From the NCBI RefSeq assembly GCF_009873495.1, contig NZ_CP046703.1, positions 4,196,501 to 4,260,500 on the forward strand: a stretch of 64,000 bases of DNA, written 5' to 3'. Within the stretch, counting starts at the first letter, position 1; every line of letters starts with the position of its first letter. The notes below the pieces were generated by a model. That model saw only the letters and a program-made list of their open reading frames with translations. It had not been told where the DNA came from and made no database searches. The position numbers and the translations under genes were made by a program. Source of the DNA: Nostoc sp. ATCC 53789. Its GTDB lineage: Bacteria; Cyanobacteriota; Cyanobacteriia; Cyanobacteriales; Nostocaceae. Below, piece by piece: positions 7,534-19,200 of this stretch.

Positions 7534-10500
7534 CTAATAGGATTTGTGAAAGTGATTTGTCACTTCTACAACATTGCCTACTAAAGGTACAACGGCTAGC
7601 ATCTCTGCCATAAGTTCCAAATAGCGATCGCCAAGTCTACGAATAGTTGCAGGTAGGTGGAAATTGCAAGAGTATTCGATTTCTAAGTGAACAGTGCCAT
7701 CGGTGATGGAGAAGAAAAACTCTAGTAACGCTGTACGTTTCTGGTCAGGAGAGGACAACCGACTATCTCTATCTTCCTCAATAAACTTAAACAGTTCTAA
7801 GGCGGGAGCAGTACGATTTCCTAAGTAGTTAGCTCTGACTGGAGTGAGATTGTTATCGGGATAAACATGATGAGGAAGCTGCTCAGAAATCCAATCAAAC
7901 GTTACACCATTCATCGGCAACTCGTTAAATTTGGCTTGGATTTCCTTGGTGGTTTGTTCCCACTTGATGGAACGTCCTACATTAACCCCGACAGGGAAAT
8001 TCATCGCAAAATTACCAACACTATTTAAAAATGTGTGCGTGCTATCTAGATTTCTGCCGTGGCTGCGATGGCTAACTACTACCCAATGTTGTCCACTCCA
8101 CTCAGCCATCAACCGATACAAGGTAGAAAGTAGCAACGTGTAGACATTACATTTGTAATACTGTTTGGCTTCACGTAAGAGAATGTTACTACTGTTTTTG
8201 GACAGGGTAAATTTTTCGCTGGCGGCGGAAGCCTCTAAATTAGCACCTTTTTGATGGTCAAAGGGAACTTGGAAGGTATATTCTTGAGAAGGAAATTGAG
8301 ATTTCCAATAGTCTACATGACTTGTCAAAGCTCCTTGTTGTTCCGCCTGCATCAGCACACGCACATAGTCTATATAAGAAGGTGTCGAAGGGAGAGGCTG
8401 AGAACTCTGAGTTCTGTTCCCCAGCAACTCGCTGTAGGTCAACCATAAGAGATTAAAAATTACCCCAGTACTCAGCAAATCACCGATGATATGATGTCCA
8501 ACCAGCGAGATATCGTAGCAGGATTCATTCACCTTGATTGCGATTACTTTCATCAGCGGCCATTGGTCGATTTGAAACTGTTGAGCTATTTCTTGTATCC
8601 GGTTGTGGATTTCACTGTCTCGCTGTGCAGATGTAAGATGACTACCATCGTAGAATTCAGCACTCAACTTTTGCTCTGGGGAAATTAACTGTTGCCACCA
8701 TTGTTGATCTCTTTGTACAAACACAGTCCGTAGAGCAGGATGAGTTTCCAGTACAAAATTGAGAGCTTGGTTAAATATCTCTGGGTCTAATGGTTGATGG
8801 AAAAGAAAACGCGTGTACCCATTCCATTGATATGGAGCCTCAAAGTATTTCACTAACCAACGTTGAGCAGGGCCTAGAGGTAAGTATTCCTGGGATACTG
8901 TTGGCTTTTCTTGGGTGATAGCTGCCAAAATAGCCTTGCGGTCTAGCTTACCATTGTGGGTTTTAGGTAGACTGGCTAGCCATTCCCATCGGTGAGGAAT
9001 CATGTAATCAGGCAAGCGTTGAGCCAGGAATTCCTTAATTTGTTGATTGTCTACTTGAGAACCAGCCAAGCAAGCTATTAAACGTTTTTGACCATTTTCG
9101 TAATCTACAGCTAAAACGGCAGCTTCATTAATCGCGGGATGGCTATTGAGAACACTTTCGATTTCACCCAGTTCTACACGGAAACCACGTATTTTAATTT
9201 GGTGGTCAATGCGTCCATGATACTCGAAACTACCATCTGGCAATTCCATAGCTAAATCGCCGGTTTTGTATAAATATTCCCCTGGAACGTGAGAAAAGGG
9301 ATTAAGCCGGAATGCGTCTGCTGTGCGTTGTGGATCTTTGAGATAACCTTTAGCCAATTGCACACCGCCAATCCAGAGTTCTCCCATTTTTCCTGGGGCT
9401 AATGGCTGCATCTGTTCATCCAAAATTAATATATACACATTATCTATAGCTTTACCTATAGGAATGCAGATTTCTTGTTCGCCTGGACGTTGACGAATAA
9501 TGTGTGCGGTGACATCAATGGAAGCTTCAGTGGGGCCATAAAGATTGGCTAAACCAACACTCATGCCATACTTATCAATCCAACGTTGTACAAAAGGTAC
9601 AGGTAAAGCTTCGCCACTAAAGACTAACCAACGCAAATCGGGAAAAGTCCATAATTCGGATTCTAAAGCGTTACAAAATTCTCCAAATAGGGAAGGAACA
9701 AAGTGCATGACATTGATTTGGTTATCTTTAATCCACTGTGCTAAGAGCCAAGGATTTTTGACTGTTTCTGTTTCCACAGAATAAACAGTAGCTCCCACCA
9801 TCAAAGGCCAGAATATTTCCCATACTGATATATCAAAACAGCAAGATGTTTTTTGGGCAACGCGATCGCCATAACGCAATTGAAAAGCATTCTGCATCCA
9901 AACCAGGCGATTCATGTAACCCCGATGGTTGAGCATCACTCCTTTAGGTTTACCTGTAGAACCAGAGGTGTACAGTACTGTCATCAAGTTATCAGGAGTA
10001 TTAACATTGGCAGGAGCTATGTCTGAACAACGCGCCCAAGTCTTTTTGTTTAACTGTGTCCAAGCTTTACCTTGCTCAAAAATACCCTCATCTAAGAACA
10101 TCAAAGTATTTAAAGGTAACTGCTCAGTCAGGCATTCTGCTAACTTGTTTTTCAAGCGATTTTCTGTTAGCAAAATTCCGATTTCAGCGTGTTCTAGTAT
10201 GTACTTAATCCGTTCATGAGGATATATAGGATCTAAAGGAACATAAGTTCCGCCTGCTTTGAGAATACCGAGAATCCCCACAAACATCAAAGGCCCGCGT
10301 CGTGTCATGATCCCCACAAACACGCCTGGTTTAACTCCCTGAGATTGCAAATAATTAGCCACTTGATTGGAAAGACGGTTCAACTCTGCGTAGGTAATTT
10401 GAGTTTCCCCATCCGTCACCGCTATGGCATTGGGAGTACGCTTGGCTTGCTCAATAATTTCCCAGTAAGGAATTTCTTGGGGTTGTTGATTGTTGACAAC

Positions 10501-12477
10501 TGATTGGTTTTGTAAAGAAGATGATTGTTTCTTCCCAAGTAGCACAGCCATTTCTTGGAGGCTGCGACAAGAAAGCAAGGCTTGACGATTTACTTTGCCT
10601 AACCGTTTTTCTAACCTCGTAACAATGCGGATGAGTTCTAAAGAATCCATTCCCAATTCTGCTTCCAAATCCTTAGCCATATCATTGTCAGTAATCTGGG
10701 AATGGCAGATTTCTGTGGCGATTTCTTGCAGAAGCTGCACTATATTTACATCTGTTTGTGTCTTGGGCAGTGGCTGCGTTAGTTGCTGAGATGGGATTTT
10801 TAGTGAAGCTAATTCTTTGATTTGGGTAATGTATTCCTGCATCAATTCATCGATAACAGACTCAGGGAAAAAGTTACTGTCGTAGCTAGCGAACAAATGT
10901 AAACTGTCGTCAAATATTTCTTGCAATATATCAATTGTTCCCGCAGCATTAATACCACCTGCGCGATAATCGATTACATCTATGGGGCCATATTTGTTTT
11001 TAATATTAGTCTGTCCTGTAAATGGACAGTATAAATTTGATTTCAGTATGCGGCGATACATAGGTAACATCCGCTCAGGGATTTTGCCATCTTCTAAAAC
11101 AATATTGTCTCGGAAAGCGATCGCCATTTGACGAGTTTGGGCACGATCATAACCGTTAACTAACCCTTGTTGGATTTCCTGATGAACGCGGTTTAACAGC
11201 CGTTGCCAATCTTCATTCAGTGCTGGTAAGTCTAGGCTAATGGACAAATTCTGAGCAAAACTACCCACCACATCAGAAGCATCTATGCCTGGATAAACCC
11301 GCCCACTGGTGGGAACTTGAACCATAATCGGTTCGTTTTTAGACTTCTCAAACTTGGCAACAGCCCGCACAAATGCACCCACTAGTAGGGAGTTCAATGG
11401 TAATCGCCATTCACGAGTTTGGGCAATTAGTTGATTAGTAATGGTCTTTCCTAAAGAAAATCTGCGGTTATGGAATTTTGGACACAGGGATGTGATGGCA
11501 TTTCCTGTTGGATTCCATAAGTAAGAATCTTTGCCCCGCCGATTTACATACTCGACCAGCGCTTTATCTTCTTCTGGGTCTTGCCAAGCATTAATTGATT
11601 GCACCAATTCGCTGTAATCTTGGACGGTTGTAGGTGGCTGTAAATTAGGTTGTTCACCGCAAATATGGGCGCGGTAAATTTCCATAAATTCGCGTAAGAT
11701 AACATGACATCCTAGGGCATCAGAAATGAGATGCTCGTTAGCTAACACCAGTTGATAGACTGAATCTTCCAGCCGAAAGACAAAAAATCGATGTAGTGGC
11801 CACTCTGTTATTTGCCATTCATAATTGAGGCAGCGATGCAATTCATCATTAATTAATTGTTCTTGAGCCTCACTATGAAGATGTCTGATATCAGTAACGG
11901 GTATATCAGGAGGAGTGGGGTTTTCCATAACTACCATTTCGTAATCCTTGAATCTGGTAGTATCGGGAGGAATGATAAAGCGCGATCGCAGCATCGGATG
12001 ACGATTCAGCAAGTCTTTCCAAGACTGCCAAGCAACGTTTGAATCAAAATCACCTCGTAAACGGAGAGTGGAAAATAAGCTAATTGAATTTACTACCCAA
12101 TGACCGAGTAAATGAAAATATTGCCCAGAAAGAATCTCAACCTTCTCTATTTTCTGCTCCTTTTGATTGATAATACTTGCAGATGGCGAAGAATCAGAAT
12201 TATCTATTTGGGAAACTAAGCACTTATCAGCTATTTGCACGACATCGCCCAAAGTTTGCAATTGCATCAAATTTTGTAAAGGCAATGTCTCCATAAATTC
12301 GGGTTGTCTTTCTTGGGGAATTAGTGCTACTAATCCATTCAATAGTTCCATCATTTTGATGGAATCTAATCCTAAGTTACTCTCCAAAAACATATCTCGT
12401 TCTAATTCTTCTGCATCATGTCCAGTAATTTTGGCGACTAGGGAGAAAATAGGCAATTCTAAGCTCTTAGTACTCAT
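7534..12477 (-). CDS. NRPS, ACP-C-PCP-A(Ser)-C
   Basis: Numbering here counts from an upstream TTG at 12507; I prefer the ATG at residue 11 (12477), which has AGAGGA 7-8 bases before it. Domains in order: carrier protein (Ser49 in LGLDSI); condensation domain about 125-570 with motif EHLISDA (His259 and Asp263 kept, first His replaced by Glu); carrier protein (Ser622 in LGMDSLEL); adenylation domain about 680-1195 with YTSGSTGKPKG, NLYGPTE, YKTGDLA, GRIDHQIKIRG and NGKLDRK; terminal condensation domain about 1205-1650 with HHIIGDL (1338-1344). The specificity residues read D-I-W-H-V-S-L-I-D-K, the serine signature. The carrier lies before rather than after the A domain, and there is no thioesterase. 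The first ACP probably serves the KS that ends PKS 2. Release could be by the terminal C domain. Confidence 0.93.
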   Translation of the reverse strand: MSTKSLELPIFSLVAKITGHDAEELERDMFLESNLGLDSIKMMELLNGLVALIPQERQPEFMETLPLQNLMQLQTLGDVVQIADKCLVSQIDNSDSSPSASIINQKEQKIEKVEILSGQYFHLLGHWVVNSISLFSTLRLRGDFDSNVAWQSWKDLLNRHPMLRSRFIIPPDTTRFKDYEMVVMENPTPPDIPVTDIRHLHSEAQEQLINDELHRCLNYEWQITEWPLHRFFVFRLEDSVYQLVLANEHLISDALGCHVILREFMEIYRAHICGEQPNLQPPTTVQDYSELVQSINAWQDPEEDKALVEYVNRRGKDSYLWNPTGNAITSLCPKFHNRRFSLGKTITNQLIAQTREWRLPLNSLLVGAFVRAVAKFEKSKNEPIMVQVPTSGRVYPGIDASDVVGSFAQNLSISLDLPALNEDWQRLLNRVHQEIQQGLVNGYDRAQTRQMAIAFRDNIVLEDGKIPERMLPMYRRILKSNLYCPFTGQTNIKNKYGPIDVIDYRAGGINAAGTIDILQEIFDDSLHLFASYDSNFFPESVIDELMQEYITQIKELASLKIPSQQLTQPLPKTQTDVNIVQLLQEIATEICHSQITDNDMAKDLEAELGMDSLELIRIVTRLEKRLGKVNRQALLSCRSLQEMAVLLGKKQSSSLQNQSVVNNQQPQEIPYWEIIEQAKRTPNAIAVTDGETQITYAELNRLSNQVANYLQSQGVKPGVFVGIMTRRGPLMFVGILGILKAGGTYVPLDPIYPHERIKYILEHAEIGILLTENRLKNKLAECLTEQLPLNTLMFLDEGIFEQGKAWTQLNKKTWARCSDIAPANVNTPDNLMTVLYTSGSTGKPKGVMLNHRGYMNRLVWMQNAFQLRYGDRVAQKTSCCFDISVWEIFWPLMVGATVYSVETETVKNPWLLAQWIKDNQINVMHFVPSLFGEFCNALESELWTFPDLRWLVFSGEALPVPFVQRWIDKYGMSVGLANLYGPTEASIDVTAHIIRQRPGEQEICIPIGKAIDNVYILILDEQMQPLAPGKMGELWIGGVQLAKGYLKDPQRTADAFRLNPFSHVPGEYLYKTGDLAMELPDGSFEYHGRIDHQIKIRGFRVELGEIESVLNSHPAINEAAVLAVDYENGQKRLIACLAGSQVDNQQIKEFLAQRLPDYMIPHRWEWLASLPKTHNGKLDRKAILAAITQEKPTVSQEYLPLGPAQRWLVKYFEAPYQWNGYTRFLFHQPLDPEIFNQALNFVLETHPALRTVFVQRDQQWWQQLISPEQKLSAEFYDGSHLTSAQRDSEIHNRIQEIAQQFQIDQWPLMKVIAIKVNESCYDISLVGHHIIGDLLSTGVIFNLLWLTYSELLGNRTQSSQPLPSTPSYIDYVRVLMQAEQQGALTSHVDYWKSQFPSQEYTFQVPFDHQKGANLEASAASEKFTLSKNSSNILLREAKQYYKCNVYTLLLSTLYRLMAEWSGQHWVVVSHRSHGRNLDSTHTFLNSVGNFAMNFPVGVNVGRSIKWEQTTKEIQAKFNELPMNGVTFDWISEQLPHHVYPDNNLTPVRANYLGNRTAPALELFKFIEEDRDSRLSSPDQKRTALLEFFFSITDGTVHLEIEYSCNFHLPATIRRLGDRYLELMAEMLAVVPLVGNVVEVTNHFHKSY

Positions 12478-12630
12478 TGCATCCTCTAAAAAGAATAATG
12501 TTCGCAATAAAATTTTCCAACATCTTACCTAATTAAGTAAGTATTGTTTTTAAGTCTAGTTATTCATACAAAACTAAATTTGAATGGATAAGAATTACGA
12601 GAAAAATTAATCTTCGCTCTTGTTATGTTA

Positions 12631-12661
12631 CTTATCGCCTTGATCTGAGCTATTTATGCAA
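12631..12661 (-). promoter_or_regulatory. shared cluster element, copy 2 (upstream of the NRPS)
   Basis: On the minus strand TTGCATAAAT, then GATAAG exactly 19 bases after TTGCAT, then TAACATAACAAGAGC. The segments AAGGCGATAAGTA and AAGAGC are also shared with the ligase copy at 28798. It lies about 154-184 bases before the NRPS start, so the NRPS has its own promoter region, separated from PKS 2 by 750 bases. Confidence 0.75.
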
Positions 12662-12813
12662 AAAGTTAGGAGCAATAAAACAAAGGGTTAGCTTTCTTTG
12701 TCTATTGCTTCCTAACTAATTTTGAAAGTTTTATTGCTCTGTGGGTGTTATACCGTTTCTTTGTGAAGGTGCATCTATTTACCCTCCGGCTACGCCGTCC
12801 CCCCTTGTAAAGG

Positions 12814-13123
12814 CTACGGTGTACACACAAATCGGAGTTACTTTGAGATCCTGGTTTTACCCCCCTTAATCCCCCCTTGTAAAGCTACGGTGTACACACA
12901 AGTCAAATTACCCCCCTCAATCCCCCCTTGGAAAGGGGGGAAGCCGGAAATCTAGTTCCCTCCCCTTTACAAGGGGAGGGTTAGGGTGGGGTAATTCGAG
13001 AACTGGTAGTGATTCGATAACTTGTGTGTACACCGTAGCCTTGTAAAGGGGGGAAATATCCGGTTCTCCCCGTTTATAAGGGGGAGTTAGAGGGGGTCAA
13101 AAGGACTTGTGTGTACACCGTAG
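12814..13123. mobile_element. outer miniature element, 19-bp inverted ends, containing a second one
   Basis: The left end CTACGGTGTACACACAA (12814) and right end TTGTGTGTACACCGTAG (ending 13123) are inverted copies. Flanking sequence is CTTGTAAAGG on the left and CCTTGTAAAG on the right, consistent with a duplicated target of about 9-10 bases. There is no coding sequence inside, so it depends on a transposase elsewhere. A complete second element occupies 12885-13038. G/C runs (CCCCCTTAATCCCCCC, AGGGGGG) fill the rest. Confidence 0.65.
12885..13038. mobile_element. inner miniature element, 154 bp, perfect 19-bp inverted ends
   Basis: The left end CTACGGTGTACACACAAGT (12885-12903) and right end ACTTGTGTGTACACCGTAG (13020-13038) are perfect reverse complements. 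The ten bases on each side are identical (CCTTGTAAAG at 12875-12884 and 13039-13048), as expected for a target-site duplication. The interior carries the sequence CCCTTTACAAGGGG, itself a copy of the target type. Confidence 0.8.
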
Positions 13124-13182
13124 CCTTGTAAAGGGGAGGGAACTAGATTAGCCGTTCTGCCACTGACTACAGACCTCTGATG

Positions 13183-13213
13183 AAACTTTACCCACGAGGG
13201 GGTAGAGTTTTTT
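13183..13213. terminator. hairpin between PKS 2 and the miniature elements
   Basis: AAACTTTACCC pairs with GGGTAGAGTTT around ACGAG, followed on the plus strand by TTTTTTA. It lies 18-48 bases beyond the PKS 2 stop codon. The better T tract is on the plus strand, so it may work poorly for the minus-strand transcript. Confidence 0.5.
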
Positions 13214-13230
13214 ATACTAATAACTTCAGC

Positions 13231-16200
13231 CTATTTACCAAATCTCTGCAAATCCTGAGCCAGCTTGATGTAACTTGACTGGCGTTGGCTGTCCGTGAGT
13301 GGAGACAATTGTTCCATTGGCAACAGTCGAGTTTGGGCTACTGCTATCGGATGCCTTGGCTGTTGGCTATTGTCCACAATCTTCAAATCCTCAGCCAGCT
13401 TGGTGTAGCTTGAATGGCGTTGACTGTCTGTGAGTGGGGATGGTTTTTCTATGGGCAATAGTCGTGGCTGTTGGCTATTGTCCACAATCTTCAAGTCCTC
13501 AGCCAACTTAGCGTAACTTGACTGGCGTTGACTGTCTGTGAGTGGAGATAGTTGTTCTATAGGCAATAGTCGAGTTTGGGCTACTGTTACTGGATGGGTT
13601 TCCAAAACTTTGGCATTTGACTGATGCTGATTGTCTAGGCGTGGTGGTAATAATTCAGCCGCAGGTATAGAGGTTGCTTGATTTTCCTGAGTGCTATCAA
13701 CTAATGATACTCTGTAGGTTTTACGCTCGAAAGGATAAGTAGGCAGCAGCACCCGACGTAGACCTTGAGGAAATAAGGGTATGCTATTAAACCTCACCCC
13801 GGCTACATAAGACCTGGCCAGACTTGTCAACACACGTCCCACCACTGGTTGTCCTTTGTCTAGATATATCCAGACTCCCAGTTCATCCAAACTTGCTAAT
13901 TTTTCTTTGAGAGCTAATGAATCTCCTAAGTGTAGGTAAACACTTTCTTTGGAGATGACATCTTGACACACATCTACATTTAACTGTTCAGATACTTGCA
14001 CCGGGGCTACCAGTTGAGCCGTGGAAATTGTGTCAGAATGGCTGAAAATTCCTTGTGAAGTCACTAATGGGCAAGTCCAGGTTGATGCTAACCGTTCTTT
14101 TGCGGACACATTATGAGCAATAAGACCTTTTTGTCCTTCTATTTGTAGGAGCAAAGTGATCGCTTGCTCTAGTGTCAACATTCCCCGCAGCGTAGCTCCT
14201 ACTAGGATACCGGTTTTTTCTACTAATAAACTAGTGGGTTGTAATTCCAAAGACATCAACAAGCGTCCCCAAGCGTACTGCACCGCAAATATATGTGCCT
14301 GTTCGCTCATTTCATTTAATCCGGCACGCACGCTATTGTAAGCTACTTGGAATTGAGGGAAACGTTTGCCTAAAGTTTCTACTTCTGCGGGAGCGATCGC
14401 ACTAGTTCCATCTAATACTAAATGAAACGGTGTTGTACGCTGGGGGTTAGCTCGACCTGTATATATACCTGCTGGTGTTTGTGCTGAACAGATAGCCTCC
14501 AGGTAATTGAGCAGATGTTGGCGGTCATTGACTACTAAAGCTGCCTTATAAGGTAATTCCTTCTGGGCATTATTTTGAGTAAAACAGATTTGGGAAGATT
14601 CTTGTTCAGGATGATGAATGATGTGTTCGCGTAGTTGTCTAGCTACTTCTTGCAGTGCTTGTTGATTCCGTGCAGTCAGACATAACAAATCAGGAGCAGA
14701 ACTTGTGACCTGGGACTGTAAATTAGCTGCTAGTGGGGATTCCTCAAGAATAACGTGACAATTTGTACCACCAAATCCAAATCCATTCACACCTGCACGT
14801 AATGGGTTGCCATTAGGCGACCAGGGTATACTCTTACCCGCCACAGCAAAAGGTGTGTCTGCAAAATTGATATGGGGATTAGGCTCCTCAAAACCTACAG
14901 TTTGGGGAATTTTGCCGTGCTGCATGGCCAGTACCACTTTGATCAGGCTGACAATCCCGGAAGCAGACAGCAAATGACCAATGGAGGATTTAACCGAACC
15001 AATAGTACAGAATCCCTTTTCATCAGTAAAGCTACGGAAAGCTTGTGTCATCCCCTCTACTTCTACTGGATCGCCCAGGAGAGTACCTGTACCGTGGGTT
15101 TCAATGTAGGAGATAGTCCGGGGGTCTACGCCACAACTGTTGTAGGCTTGGCGGATAGCTTCCGCTTGACCTTTGGGATTGGGAGCAGTTATCCCTTGAG
15201 AATGACCGTCATTATTAACTGCGGAACCTTTAATTACAGCATGAATCAAATCCCCGTCAGCCAAAGCCTGCTTGAGTGGTTTGATAATTAATACACCTGC
15301 ACCTTCTCCTAAAACAATGCCATTAGCACGGCGGTCAAAGGGATAACAGGTTCCACTTACAGAAAGAGCCTGTGCCTTCCGTAAAAAAGTGAAGGGACTA
15401 GGACTGAGATTTAAATTAACCCCGCCGACTATTGCCATGCCAGTTTGACCAGAACGCAGGCTTTCGCAAGCAATATGTAATGCCACCAGAGAAGAAGAAC
15501 AAGCTGTGCTAACTGCCATACTTGGCCCCTTGAGGTTTAGGCAATGGCTAACTCGTGCCGCTAATTCGTTGACCTCGTTACCTGCTGCTGACTCAGGGAG
15601 AATTTCACTTGGTTGCAGTACTTGGGAGAGCGTCTTGAGCAAATGCTGACGATCCTCAGCAGGAAGGTGATCAAACCAAGAACTCTCTTGCAAACGCTGA
15701 CGTAATTCCTCGTAATACTGATAATTGGTGAAGTGTTCGATGTAAGTATTTTGTCCACAACCAACAAACACACCGATATTGTCTGGGCGATATTTACCGC
15801 CGTAGCCTGCCTGTTGTAAGGCCTGCATAGAAAGCTCTAGGAACAACCTCTGTTGTGGGTCCATTGCCGTAGCTTCCTTGGGGGAGATGCCAAAGAACAT
15901 CGGGTCAAAGTCGAAGGGACTGTTTACAAAGCATCCACGTTTGGATATTTTTGCTTGCGGAGAGTTTCCTTTGGCTTCAAAGTAGTGTTGGTTGAACCAA
16001 CGGTCTTGAGGCACATCTTGAATGACGGAGCGGCCTGCATTGAGTAAATCCCAATACTGTTCTAAGTTATCAGCTCCTGGTATTTTACAAGCCATGCCGA
16101 TGATAGCAATGTCTTGTTCAGGAACATCTTGGTATTTTTCCTGGGTGGCGACATTTGGGGGCGCTGATTTTTCTGCTTCCGGGCTAGATGTTTCTTCTGG

Positions 16201-19200
16201 AGCGATCGCGCTCGTGCTAGTCTTCACAGAATAACCGTACTTGCTTTGTAAATAATCTACCAGGTCATCTGGTGTTTGATATTCAAACAGTAAAGTCGGA
16301 AATAATTCCTCGCCTAAAGTTGTCCCTAAATGTTGGACAACTTCTACAGTCCCAACAGAATCTAACCCCATTTCTTGGAAAGTTTTGTGTCCTTCCACCT
16401 GTGCTTCCGGAATACGTAAATGTTGCAGTAAAACTTCTCGGACAAGCTGTCGCAGATTGCGAGATTTAGTTTGTGGTTGGCTTGCGGAGGATTTTGGTGC
16501 TATTTCTGGGGTGGCTTGAGCAATTAAGTCAATGATGTGAATGACACCAGAAGCATCCAAAGATAGAGCTTTAATAAAAGCATTAGCGGCTGGCTCTGGT
16601 TCCAGAGGATTTAAACCTTTGGATTTTACCATTAATAAAGTTGATGCTCCTAAAAGAGCGCCCATACCGCGATCGCTCCATAGAGAATAATTCAGAGCTA
16701 AGGAGCGTCCTTGACCGCCATGCTGTGTCCGGTAGACAGCATAACTATCGAGAAAAGTGTTGGCTGCGGCATAATCGCCCATGCCGGTTCCCCATTCGGC
16801 TTTGGAAGCGGAAACCGAGGACAACAACACAAAATATTTTAGGGGTTCGTTGCGGGTAACAGCATCGAGGATGATGGTTCCCTGGACTTTCGGGGCTAAA
16901 ACTTTGGTGATTGAGGCAGGTTGTTTTTGCAGTAGTTTAAATGTGCTGTGGTCAACTGCACCCGCCGCATGGATGACTCCATCCAGATTACCAAAGCGAG
17001 ATTTGATGTTCTCAATTAATTGCTTCATCCCCAAGGCATCTGTCACATCCACAGCCTGATACATAACTGTGGCTCCGAGTTGCTCTAGTTGCTCAATTGC
17101 TTGGATACGTTGCTGCGTTGAGGAATCATGACTAGCGGATTGCCATTCTTGTTTGGGGGGGAGGGGATGGCGACCTGTTAACACCAAATTGATGGGTACT
17201 TGTCGAACCAAAGCTAAGGCTATTTCTGTCCCGACAGCACTTGTACCACCAGTAATCAACCAGGTTTCTCCAGGCGACAAAGGTAGAGAATTGTTATCTG
17301 TAGAGACATTAATTTTTTCCAGGGTACGACTCAACCGTTGACCATTACGGATAGCAACAATACCTTCACCAGTAGGGGCTGCCTTCATTTCCTGGAACAA
17401 AATATCGGCTAATTTTTCTGGCAGATAAACATCTTGGTTAAAATCTACGACTTTGGCTTGAATCTGAGGATTTTCTTGTGCCACCACCTGCGCCAGTACA
17501 CCTGCCATAGATTGATGTACAGCGTGTAGGGAATCATTTGGAGATATTGGATAAGCACCTTGAGTTACCACTAAGAAATTGAGGGGAGAGGCTGGGTAAT
17601 GTTTGACTAGCGCCTGTGTCAAAAACAAAAGACTGTAAACGCGTTCATTGAGCAGGCGGTCATTTTCTAGTAATTGTCCTGGGGATGTTGCCCACAAACT
17701 ATAGTTCCACAGATGTACGGCTGCGGTGACTGTAACACCGTCTGCTTTGATATTTTTAATTAGCTGTTCGTAGTCTGCAACGGATGCCGGATTAATAGTG
17801 AAATGTTGTGCTGTTTGGGTGAAGCTCTCCCCTGGGGTGACAATATATGTCGTGTACTTTTTAGAGTCGAACAGCTTTTCTAAATTTTCTCCTACTTGGT
17901 GGCGATCGCTAAAGATCAAAATTGCCCCTGAAGGAATATCTTGAGATTGGCTTGACACCTCTGGAGTCCATTGCCAACTATGAAACCAATTCGATGGTAC
18001 AGCCAGAGGAATTCTTGGCAAAGCTTTGACTTGGGGAATAGCTGGCAGACTTTTCTCCTGTAAGGAGAGAGGTTTTGAATTCTCCCCTGGTAGGGAAGGG
18101 GGGTTTTCCACCCAGTAGCGTTGGCGTTGAAATGGGTAGGTTGGTAGTGCCAGGCGGCGACGCTGATAACCTTGGTCAAATGCAGTCCAATTGATTTTTA
18201 TACCCCTGATGTACAACTCACTTAAACTAGCAAGCAATTGTGACCAATCTGGTTGTCCTTTTTTCAGAGAAGTTAGCCAAGTGCCTGTACCTTCTGGCAA
18301 GCATCTTTTACCCATGCCTACTAATGTGGTACTCGGCCCCATTTCTAGAAAGATTTCATACCCTTGTTCATGTAGCGTCTTGATGCCGGCATAAAATCTT
18401 ACTCCTTCTCTCAAATGCTGTCGCCAGTAAGTTGCATTGGGAATTTCTTGGTATTTAAGTATTTGTCCAGTCAAATTTGAGATTAGGGGAATACGCGGCG
18501 CTTGAAACTGCACCGAGCTAGCTATCTGCTCAAAGGGATCGAGGATGCTAGCCATTAAAGGGGAGTGGAAAGCGTGAGAAACCTGCAATGGTTGGGCGTT
18601 AATTCCTTGAGTTGCCAATTCTTTCAGCACGGCTTGGACAGCTTCTCTGGCTCCAGAAATAACGATATTTTCTGGGCCATTAATCCCAGCAATTGCCACT
18701 TGCCCAGTGTAAGTAGCTAAAATGCCATTCATCCGTGCTTCATTGGTGAACACTGCCGCCATCATGCCATTTTGGGGTAGAGATTGAATTAAACGCCCCC
18801 GCTCGGCGATTAATTTCAGCCCATCTTCCAAGCTGAACACTCCAGCAACACAAGCGGCTACATATTCACCCACGCTGTGACCCATAACGGCATCTGGTAC
18901 AATTCCCCAAGATTTCCACATTTCAGCTAAGGAGTACTCTAAAGCAAACAGTGCTGGTTGAGTATATGCTGTTTCATTCAATGGGGAAGCAACATCCGAT
19001 GTGGGGTAAAGTACTGACAACAAAGGTTGCTGAAGATAGGGACGCAAAATTTCGTCGCATCGGTCTAAAGTCTTGCGGAACGTCGGCTGGGTTTCGTAGA
19101 GTTGTCGTCCCATCTCTACATACTGAGAACCTTGCCCTGTAAACATGAACACTACTTTGGAACGCTTCTTCTGTGCTTGACCACTGACTAATGTACTGGT

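Noticed and set aside
13234-13599. CRISPR-like array
   Set aside because: The repeats are in frame, encode a protein motif and lack unique spacers. No CRISPR array was seen anywhere in the window.
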